Part shown: positions 56,181-64,000 of the stretch, piece after piece | Layout of the letters: every line of letters begins with the position of its first letter | Position numbering within the stretch: the stretch's first letter is position 1 | From: Aradus depressus | Taxonomy: Eukaryota > Arthropoda > Insecta > Hemiptera > Aradidae | Assembly (NCBI GenBank): GCA_963662175.1 | Contig: OY759225.1 | Location: 3,038,001 to 3,102,000 of the forward strand | Direction of reading: 5' to 3' | DNA: 64,000 nt | Translations under genes and position numbers: made by a program | The notes under the pieces: generated by a model | The model's database searches: none | The model's input: the letters and a program-made list of their open reading frames with translations, nothing else | Told to the model about the DNA's origin: nothing

Positions 56181-58179
56181 AATATATACATTTTAAAACT
56201 AGTATTTATATGGTTCCACATAGAAGAAGCGATTTTTCGACACTAATATTTCTCTATTTCATATCAGCTGTTGACAAGTTGAAAACCTTGGATAGACCTT
56301 TTCCAACATTAAAGAAATTGACATACGACATTTTGCAATTTTAGTTCACCTCCTAGGCGAGTTGGACAACTGTTCTATTATATTTTTCTATTTATTGTCC
56401 GTACAAAAAGTTTTGTTTAGACACAGAGGATAAGTTTTTGAAATTAGAAATCTTTGACGTTCGTTCAAAGTACTTAATTCCTCTACAGTTTCCCATCCAA
56501 TTAATTTTTTTCTCTAAATTTCTGTTTTTGTTAGTTATTATTGCATTATTCATAAAATAATTCATAAAACATAAAACAGATAAAATCAATTTTTGTTTAT
56601 AGTTGTTTGTTATACTGTTCGTTCAGTATGACCTGATGAATATATTTAATAAAACAATTTACAAGAGTTAAATTTTAGAGAAAGAAAACGGGGAAAAAAA
56701 GTCCCTAATTCCGACAACTGAGTAGAGCATAGGAAATTGTGAGTTGTCAATACTCAATCCAAATTATAAATATTAATCTCAAAAATAATTTTAAAAAATT
56801 AAAATTTTAAGTTCCTGTACAAAATTGATGGTACAATGGTATCCACTGCCTCGTTAACATGAATTAGTACAGTACAATGGTATCCACTGCCTCGTTAACA
56901 TGAATTAGTACAGTACAATGGTATCCACTGCCTCGTTAACATGAATTAGTACAATGTATTTCAAGTGCCAAAACAGAATATTTTAAATTGAGTTTAAATG
57001 AAAATTATAAGTTCCATTTTTTTATAAGAAGTTAATAATTTTTGATGAAGTTCAGCCATTTTTAAAAGATAATATTTTTCGTATACTCAAGTACTTTCTA
57101 CTAACTTAATATTTTCTAATTTCATTGCTTATAAAAAAATGTAATATTCGTCTATGTATGTAATAGTATACTCTGTAAAATAATATGTAATAATAATCTA
57201 TGATATTGAGAATCAAAAATGATACATAAATCTATAGAATAAATTATAGATTACCATTTCATATTTTTCGATATCTGTTACAATATTTTAACATATTACA
57301 TATATATTTTTTTTTTAGCTTTTTTAGATTATGATTAGTATTATGTAATCTGTTTAGCGTAGTCGTGTTTCTGTTGTATTATGAATGACTTTCAGATAAT
57401 CACTGGTTAACTATAGCACTTATTTATATTGTTTACATCCATTGTAAAATTTATATTAAACAAATTGTGCCCAATAAATTTAGTTGAATAAAATAAAATA
57501 ATAAAAAAAAAAAAAAAAACTATCAAGAAAATGAGTTATATTTTATTTATTTTTTTAGTAATGAATTAACAATTGTATAAGACTAGACTGTATTCATTTT
57601 CAAGTATGTTATAAATGGACCACGAATTATGCAGAAAAGGACCAGCCCATTAACAGACTACAGTCTGCAAGTGAGATTTTGTATTCTAGATCTCACTCGG
57701 CCTTAGTTACGGCGTTGTTTCATTGGGAGGTTAAAATGAGAAGAAACATAAATTGATACATTTAAGTCTGAAAACATAACACGACAACACAAACTAGGGT
57801 TTACCCTAGCTTCCCTACTTAGTTAACAAGTATTGTAAAGTTGAGACATCTTTACAAAAATATATATATATATAAGTTGCAACTTAAAATGTAGATGGCG
57901 GATATTATATTTAAAGTACTTGCATACTTATAAATTAAATATTTCTCTCGTATGAAACAAATAAAAATAAATATTTTATTTTATTAATTAGGATTTAGAG
58001 AATTTATTTATAATTATTAATTGGTATAAATTTTACTTATTAATGGATGGGAACTTTTTAAAATTAAAGACATTTTAGAACCAATTATCCCCAATTCTCT
58101 ATTGTGTCGATTTTAGTCAGATTTTTATTATCGAAATTGTTCAGTTTCGCCCTCTCATGTTGCGATTTCAAAATATATT
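56181..58179. other. AT-rich stretch, only a minisatellite seen
   Basis: Contains the 41-bp tandem repeat and an A run at 57504-57520; otherwise nothing I can name. Confidence 0.55.
56831..56955 (+). repeat. 41-bp tandem repeat, 3 copies, identical
   Basis: GTACAATGGTATCCACTGCC + TCGTTAACATGAATTAGTACA repeated three times without change, so recently amplified. Confidence 0.95.
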
Positions 58180-58365
58180 CACTTAGAGTAGATAGGGGGT
58201 CTTTAACGAGTAACTGACATCGTACAGGCTCGGAACCATCGCTTAAAGTACCATCCAAAGGTTTTACCACCTCTCAGAAGAAAAAGCTAAGGGCCTCGGC
58301 AGGGTTTCGACCCCGCGATCTTGAGCTCAATAGACAAGCACACACCTCTGAGTTACTGGCGCCCT
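58180..58365 (-). mobile_element. tRNA-SINE family A, 5' half antisense
   Basis: GGGGTCTTTAACGAGTAACTG to GGTTTCGACCCCGCGATC and GAGTTACTGGCGCCCTC. Confidence 0.85.
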
Positions 58366-58548
58366 CAAAACAAAATATATTTATACTGATGCACTCATTA
58401 TGCATTATATTTCATTTAATTATATTGAACTTTTTTGAAATACTTAAGTTAAATTTAATCAAAATTCATTTCGCAAATGTATTTATACTTTCAATATTTT
58501 TTTTGACATTTAATATTTGCATCAGGACAAAAATAAGTTTGTCCGTTT

Positions 58549-58740
58549 GTATTTATGACTCATGTGACCCCGGGCTCGTTAGAATCGTTATATTATATCA
58601 TCTTGCCTACTACCAAAGCACTGTTTGGTGGGCAAGAGTCCTACACTACTATGGTTGCCTAACCAGGTTTAATTAGAATCTTAGGACCATCGCTTAACGC
58701 CCCCTCCGAAAAAGGGTGTGATGAAGGTTTTTTGACAAAA
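58549..58740 (-). mobile_element. tRNA-SINE family A, antisense, very diverged
   Basis: TTATGACTCATG, CTTGCCTACTACCAAAGCACTG and GGACCATCGCTTAACGCCCCCTCCGAA identify it. Confidence 0.72.
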
Positions 58741-59067
58741 TATGAATTATTCATCTATATCAAGATTTATAGCTCTACCACTTCACTATTATAGATAAAC
58801 TTTTAACTTCTTCGATAAATATTTAATTTAGTTCAACATATTACATTACACGCTACACTCATAGGTTTAAGTACAGATTTACAATATAAATAAAAAATTG
58901 TACCTTATCTTTATGTGAATAAACAGATAACAAATAAAACATGAAGGTAAAATATAACTCCGATAATGGCTAAAAATGATGAAAATAAACTTGAAGACTT
59001 GGACAGAGCTCTTGAAGAAAACGTATCCAGGGCCATGTTTTATAGAATTAATTTTTTTCGACTTATA

Positions 59068-59143
59068 TTTGAGACTCACTCTACAGTGTACAGAACGGGT
59101 GGTGTTTATTTGAGACTCACTCTACAGTGTTCAGAACGGGTGG
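59068..59143 (+). repeat. 38-bp direct repeat, 2 copies
   Basis: TGAGACTCACTCTACAGTGT + CAGAACGGGTGGT occurs at 59069 and 59107. Confidence 0.88.
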
Positions 59144-59820
59144 TTCCTTTCTGCAGATTTGTGGTGTATAATAGAACAGTATGAAAGTGAATATACTCAA
59201 ATCTTATTTAATTGTACGGATGACACGGTACAGTGCCTTTGAAATAATTAAATAAAAAGGCAAAGTTCGAAAATATATATTTCAATAGTAAACAAATTTA
59301 TTGGGCATCTTGGATGCTGCTATGCTCAATGTTTTCATGTTTTTATTTACTTTTATTTAATGTATTTTTATACTTTTTTTAAATTAATATTTTCACATTA
59401 ATATTTACTTATATATTTTGCTCTCATGAATGCCAGCATCATGTCCCTTGCTTGCGGCTACTTATACCTCCTGCCTTATTATTTTCGAGCTATGCTTTTT
59501 GTGCCGTGTGATTCCTCCTGCATCTTCACCTTATTCCTGTTATCCTTCATACATATATTTTTTTTACACAATGCAATAAATTACAAATTGCATTCTTTTA
59601 TATTTATTTTTATCCTAATTTTTTTTTGTTTTATATCAAAGCTTGTGATTTTTTTTTTTTTGTTTTAATTAAATTGATTTTTATGCAAAGCTTTTTTTTT
59701 TATTTACTTTTATTCATTTATTTAAATTTATATTTGCACCCTCAGAGACAAACTGTTCTACTGCTTTGAAAATGCCGAATTTGCTGTCATATTATGGAGA
59801 AAATAAAAAAAATTATAGTT

Positions 59821-60262
59821 TTAATTCTGCACCTCGGAAGTATAGAACATTATGTCCATTTTTTACCAAAATAGGATTATTACACATTCGTATATAACTT
59901 TTCACTCTACCCAGAGGTATAGAACACTATGTCCTAGACCAATAATTGGTCTATTGGTTCTTTTAAAAGCATGTAACTGCCCTTACAATTATTGTAAGGG
60001 CAGCTACATGCTTTTAAAAGAACACCAAGTCCACTTTTATTCAGAGGAATACAACACCATGTGGACTTGAAGTTAATTTATTGTCGATAAATAACACTAA
60101 ATACAGTGTAAAAGGAATGTACTGAAAACATTTTGTTACTAAACTCTAATAAACATTTCTGGAAATAAAATTTTTTAAAAATAAAAACTGTTCAAACTGC
60201 TCTCCTGTAAAGTTAGGGAAATGTGACATAGTGTTCTATACCTCCGAGGTACAGAATTATTA
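59821..60262. mobile_element. Inverted-repeat element with central palindrome
   Basis: Ends of about 38 bp are inverted (CACCTCGGAAGTATAGAACA at 59829; complement at 60226-60250). In the middle, 59945-60026 is a near-perfect palindrome (TTCTTTTAAAAGCATGTA ... TACATGCTTTTAAAAGAA), and internal copies of the end motif lie at 59912 and 60038. No coding frame. Resembles a foldback element. Confidence 0.65.
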
Positions 60263-60334
60263 ATAATAATTTAATAATTATTAACAATAATTTATTAATT
60301 ATTAACACATGACGTAGCCAGCTATACAATGCAC

Positions 60335-60600
60335 AGGGGAAGTTATGTAATCTGTCAGAAATTTGATGCTGAGTTTTCACCTTAATATTATGTTTTCCAA
60401 CCCCTCCGATTCTGTTGGTGTGTGTGTGTCTGTGTGAACAGAATACTACCAATAGAAGAAATATATATCCAAATCGGCTGTTAGGAGGGGGGATTAACAC
60501 ACAAACCCCGGGGGAGTCACTGGAAAGGGGCTCATCTCAAAAACCCTGAGTACTCTAATGCAACGAATATATCAACACGACGCACACTGGGGTAAAGTTA
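60335..60600 (+). repeat. Dispersed repeat R copy beside the LINE
   Basis: AGGGGAAGTTATGTAATCTGTCAG, ATTATGTTTTCCAACCCCTCCGATTC, GTGTGTGTCTGTGTGAACAG and AACGAATATATCAACACGACG. Confidence 0.68.
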
Positions 60601-60894
60601 ACAAATTTCGGGCAAAAATTATGAAACGTATATACTTTACGTTTTTTGGCGTGCTGAACACGAAAAAAAAAATACTTAAAAAATTCCTCGACCCTTCATT
60701 GAATACTGTATTTTGACAAATACATCAGCTACTCAAGAGGAGGTGAACACGTGTTGTAGCTCATACAGCTTATGAGAAATATACAATTCATATTAGGTAA
60801 CTGAAATTAGAAATTGCAATAGCTTCATTAACTTCGAAAATTCGCTAAAATTAAACGTCTGCGTCTTGTTCGGACAAATTTATTAACTTTAAAA

Positions 60895-63800
60895 TTTTTT
60901 TTTTTTTTTTTTTTGCATTGGAGGGGGAAATGCTGTGACGCACATCCAGGGAAGGTAGCCCTGGATAGTGTGGGACTCGAGACGGTTCACCATCACCATA
61001 CCCACTAAAACCCCCTCCTTGCCGATCCTGATTCCCTTCCGCGGAACTGACGGTCTGTCATTACTTCGCGGAAGGGAGGAAGGGTGGCTGGTAACGCCCC
61101 TTCTTCTGTTTTATTACCGCTACTGTTCCTTGTCAGCCCTCTCCTGAAGGGCCAACCCGCCCATGATGAGCGCTGCAAAATCGCAGCCTTCATCCCACGA
61201 CTCCTGGGAGCGCAGCATAGCGTCCACGTAACTGGTAGCAGTCAGCGGGGCGCCCATGCTGCACTCCAGATTTTTCCTTCCCTCCTCACATCTGGGGCAT
61301 TTGAGGAGGACATGCTCCGCCGACTCCGTCTCACCAAGGCACGCGGGGCAGTCTGGTGTTGTTGCTGCCCTGATTTTGTGGAGGTACCCCCGGAACCCAC
61401 CGTGTCCCGTGAGTACCTGGGTGAGGTGGTAATTCACCTCCCCATGCTTTCTGGTGAGCCAAGGCTCGACTCGAGGGATGAGCCGATGGGTCCACCGTCC
61501 CTTTGTGGACTTGTCCCATTCTTCCTGCCACTCCCTAATTGTCCTGGCCCTCTCTGGCTCTGCTGGACCAGAGCTGGCCCCCGCGTCCTGATAGAAGACC
61601 CGGTTTCCCCTGTGGTCGAAGCGCTGCACCACCTCTTCCACCTGAACCGGGTCTTGTTTCCTTTTGAAGTGTCGCGTACGTTCCCGTGCCAAGAGGTCAA
61701 TGGGGGGCAGCCCAGCAATTACATAGGCAGCGTCGCCAGAAACTGTTCGGTAGGCGCATGCGACTCTCAGTGCGCTTCGCCTGTGAGCGGGGGCGATCAG
61801 CCTCAGGTATGAGGGAATCCTCGTTGCATCTGCCCATGTCGGGGCGCCGTGCAGAAGGATGGATGTGCTGACTCCTGCCAGCAGTCTTCTCCTGCTCTGC
61901 CTAGCGCCACCGACGTTGGGCAGAATTCTCGAAATCGCCGCCGATATTCTGGCGGCCTTCGCTCCCACGTATTTGAGGTGCTCCCTAAAAGTGAGCCTCT
62001 GATCCAGCATTACTCCCAGGTACCTGATTGCCGGTTGGGTCTCGATAGTATAACCCTGGAAGGTCAGTGACATGTTGGTTCTGGCCTTCCTCCCGGTGAA
62101 GAGTACTGCATCCGTCTTGTGGATGGCCAGGGAAAGGCCCACAGAGCTCATCCAATGGTGTATCCGCTCCATGGCAGCCTGGAATTTGCGTTCCAGGTTT
62201 TCCAGATCATCAGCCACTATGACGATCCCTACATCGTCAGCATACGCCACCAAGGTAAGGTCTTCTGGCATTGGCAGGCTCAGCAAGCCATTGTACAGGA
62301 TGTTCCACAGTGTGGGGCCAAGGACTGACCCTTGTGGAACTCCTGTAGTGACCTTGAATTCCCTGGTTCCGTCAGTGGTGTCCGCGAACAGCATCCTCTC
62401 GCTTAGGTAGTTCCTGATGATCTTCATCAGATACCTGGGGATCTTGAAGTCCCGTAAGGGGCTCTCCCAGATCTTGTCCCACCGAGCCGAGTTGAACGCA
62501 TTGCTGATGTCCAACGTGACCATAAGGCAGTGCTTCCGGTCCCTTAGCGTCCCGGTTATTGCTGCACACACCAGATTCTTCACCTCTTCCACTGCATCTG
62601 TTGTTGACCTCCCTGGTCGAAACCCATACTGATTGTCGGTTAGGCCAGCCTCCACATGCTCGCGCAACCTCTCGTGGATGATGCCTTCCAGCACCTTCCC
62701 CGCTGTATCAAGGAGGCAGAGGGGTCTGTATGCCGAAGGATCACCTGGGGGCTTTCCCGGCTTCGGGATCAGGACAAGACGTTGCCTTTTCCATCGACCA
62801 GGGAAAACCCCCGCTCTCAAACACTTATCGTACACGTCAGCGAAGACCATTGGCCTGGCCTTCATTGCTGCTTTCAGGGCTCGGTTTGGGATTTTATCCA
62901 GCCCGGGTGCCTTGTTGGCACCGACGTGTCGACAGGCTCTTTCAATTTCCTCTCTTGTGACAGGGGGGATGTCGTTTGGCCCGCCTTCATCCATCTCTAA
63001 TGTTGCCACGCCGCTGCAGGGGAAGAGGCATTCCACGATGTTCTGGACCTCCCCTGGCTCCATCTTTGGCTGGCTCTTGTGAAGCTTCTTGGTCACGATC
63101 TTGTAAGCCCTACCCCATGGGTCTGCGTTCAACTCGGCACACAGCTCCGTCCAGCAGGTTCTCTTGCTCTTCTGAATCTCCTTGCGCAGGTTTCGCCTGG
63201 CCTCGGCGAACTTTTGCCGGAGCACTTCCGCGCTACCCCCATTCCTTTTCCTTGCCCTTTGGTACTGGCGCCTGACGGAGTGGCATTCATTGCGTAGAGC
63301 TGCGATGGTGTCACTCCACCAATATGCCGGTGGGTCCCTGATGCAACCCTTGCTGACTCGCATGGTGACGTCGCACGCACGGGAGAGCCAGAGCATGACG
63401 GCCTCTACCTGCTCGGTGGCACTCCCTGCGCCGGCGCTGTTAGTCTCAGGCGGCCATAGCTCCAGTGCCTGATTGAAGGTGTCCATCTGGAAGTCCCTAA
63501 CGTTCCAGTGGGGTGAGCCTAACCCTCTGTCTCCTCTTCGAGTGAGTCTCTTGACAGGGTACACCTCGAACAGGATCGCCTGATGGTCGCTGGCGGTGTA
63601 CCCCTGACCCACTCTCCAGCCCCCACCTCCCTTGTACAGGGTAGGGGAGACGAAGGTAAGGTCCACGATGGACCCCGTACCTATCCCCGTGAACGTCGGG
63701 ACATTTCCCACATTCAGCAGCACCAAGTCCAATAAGGCGAAAGCCTCCAAGAGAGCCTTCCCTCTTGGGTTGGTGCCCCTGCTGCCCCACTCGACCGCCC

Positions 63801-64000
63801 AGGCATTGAAATCGCCTGCTATAACTAGGGGCTTGAGCGTGCGCGCCTCCCTCACCAGTTCCAAGAGTCCCGCCTCAAAGAGGTCTAGGGGCTCATTTGG
63901 TGAGAAGTAGCAGCTGAAGAAGTGTACTCCGGCTATCTCTCCGTGGACGTAGCCCTTGTCACGCCTGCAGGGTGTCGCCCCGAATGACATAGTCCCGCAA
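60895..64000 (-). mobile_element. R1-clade LINE, 3' end with poly(A), continuing past the window
   Basis: The element contains the long endonuclease-reverse transcriptase frame, a GC-rich 3' untranslated region of about 200 bp (60915-61119), and ends in a 20-base A tract on the minus strand (T tract 60895-60914). The sharp fall in GC content at 60914 marks the insertion edge. Target-site duplication cannot be judged because the other end is outside. Confidence 0.9.
61120..63999 (-). CDS. R1-clade non-LTR retrotransposon ORF2 (endonuclease-reverse transcriptase), 5' part beyond window
   Basis: One uninterrupted frame of 956 codons from the ATG at 63990, still open to the window edge, so the N-terminus is missing. 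It encodes the protein that nicks target DNA and copies the element's RNA. Numbering from that ATG: apurinic-type endonuclease C-terminal half with GDFNAW (59-64) and SDHQ (134-137); reverse transcriptase with YRPLCLLDTAGK (421-432), GFRPGRSTTDAV (456-467), LDISNAFN (493-500), GVPQGSVLGP (550-559) and catalytic YADD (583-586); C-terminal knuckle C-x2-C-x8-H-x4-C from about 881. The GRSTTDA and NAFNSARW motifs fit the R1 clade (R1, TRAS, SART, Waldo and kin) better than Jockey or RTE. No frameshift or stop means it is young or functional. It lies antisense to the ankyrin gene. Confidence 0.93.
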   Translation of the reverse strand, partial: CGTMSFGATPCRRDKGYVHGEIAGVHFFSCYFSPNEPLDLFEAGLLELVREARTLKPLVIAGDFNAWAVEWGSRGTNPRGKALLEAFALLDLVLLNVGNVPTFTGIGTGSIVDLTFVSPTLYKGGGGWRVGQGYTASDHQAILFEVYPVKRLTRRGDRGLGSPHWNVRDFQMDTFNQALELWPPETNSAGAGSATEQVEAVMLWLSRACDVTMRVSKGCIRDPPAYWWSDTIAALRNECHSVRRQYQRARKRNGGSAEVLRQKFAEARRNLRKEIQKSKRTCWTELCAELNADPWGRAYKIVTKKLHKSQPKMEPGEVQNIVECLFPCSGVATLEMDEGGPNDIPPVTREEIERACRHVGANKAPGLDKIPNRALKAAMKARPMVFADVYDKCLRAGVFPGRWKRQRLVLIPKPGKPPGDPSAYRPLCLLDTAGKVLEGIIHERLREHVEAGLTDNQYGFRPGRSTTDAVEEVKNLVCAAITGTLRDRKHCLMVTLDISNAFNSARWDKIWESPLRDFKIPRYLMKIIRNYLSERMLFADTTDGTREFKVTTGVPQGSVLGPTLWNILYNGLLSLPMPEDLTLVAYADDVGIVIVADDLENLERKFQAAMERIHHWMSSVGLSLAIHKTDAVLFTGRKARTNMSLTFQGYTIETQPAIRYLGVMLDQRLTFREHLKYVGAKAARISAAISRILPNVGGARQSRRRLLAGVSTSILLHGAPTWADATRIPSYLRLIAPAHRRSALRVACAYRTVSGDAAYVIAGLPPIDLLARERTRHFKRKQDPVQVEEVVQRFDHRGNRVFYQDAGASSGPAEPERARTIREWQEEWDKSTKGRWTHRLIPRVEPWLTRKHGEVNYHLTQVLTGHGGFRGYLHKIRAATTPDCPACLGETESAEHVLLKCPRCEEGRKNLECSMGAPLTATSYVDAMLRSQESWDEGCDFAALIMGGLALQERADKEQ

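Noticed and set aside
61084..61812. 242-codon + strand open frame
   Set aside because: Lies opposite the LINE reverse transcriptase frame, which has recognisable domains; the + frame has none.

Overview
The window is arthropod, almost certainly insect, nuclear DNA. It has AT-rich, repeat-packed introns, GT-AG spliced exons, telomere-like TTAGG units at the ends of a SINE family, and mariner, hAT, R1-type and RTE-type transposons. I cannot name the species; a hemipteran is only a guess from repeat style.

The one host gene I can support is a large ankyrin on the + strand. Twenty-one coding exons between 20999 and 53740 join in a consistent reading phase into 1117 codons. They cover the whole 24-repeat ANK membrane-binding array (exons 1-15), a linker (exons 15-18) and the start of the first ZU5 spectrin-binding domain (exons 19-21). 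The start codon and N-terminal exon are not recognised upstream. The rest of ZU5, UPA, the death domain and the C-terminal tail are not in the window, so the intron after exon 21 is at least 10 kb. Conservation resembles insect Ank2/ankyrin-3-like proteins, but orthology to Ank versus Ank2 cannot be settled here.

Layout: 1-20998 is upstream or first-intron DNA made largely of transposon relics. A GC-rich segment at 1576-1706 has splice-like borders and one open frame, but I cannot tie it to the gene. 20999-53740 is the exon-bearing part, with introns of 79 bp to 3.1 kb full of SINEs, MITEs, foldback elements and minisatellites. 53741-60894 holds no coding sequence I recognise. 60895-64000 is an antisense, 5'-incomplete R1-clade LINE with one long open frame (endonuclease, reverse transcriptase, zinc knuckle) and a poly(A) end.

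The dominant repeat is a tRNA-headed SINE of about 330 bp present in some 30 full or broken copies in both orientations, ending in either (AACTA)n-like or telomere-like (CCTAA)n tails. A second, poly(A)-ended tRNA-like SINE occurs twice. The most intriguing non-coding signal is a motif found at about 15 places whose one strand reads CTGANGA, a short stem, then GAA followed by a self-complementary box (ACGT, ACTAGT, ACCGGT or AGTACT) and a non-G base. This is close to a hammerhead ribozyme core with palindromic stem III. Other notable items are five tandem splice-acceptor look-alikes just before exon 19, long G/C homopolymers (one visibly expanded inside a SINE), and near-perfect palindromes of more than 200 bp.
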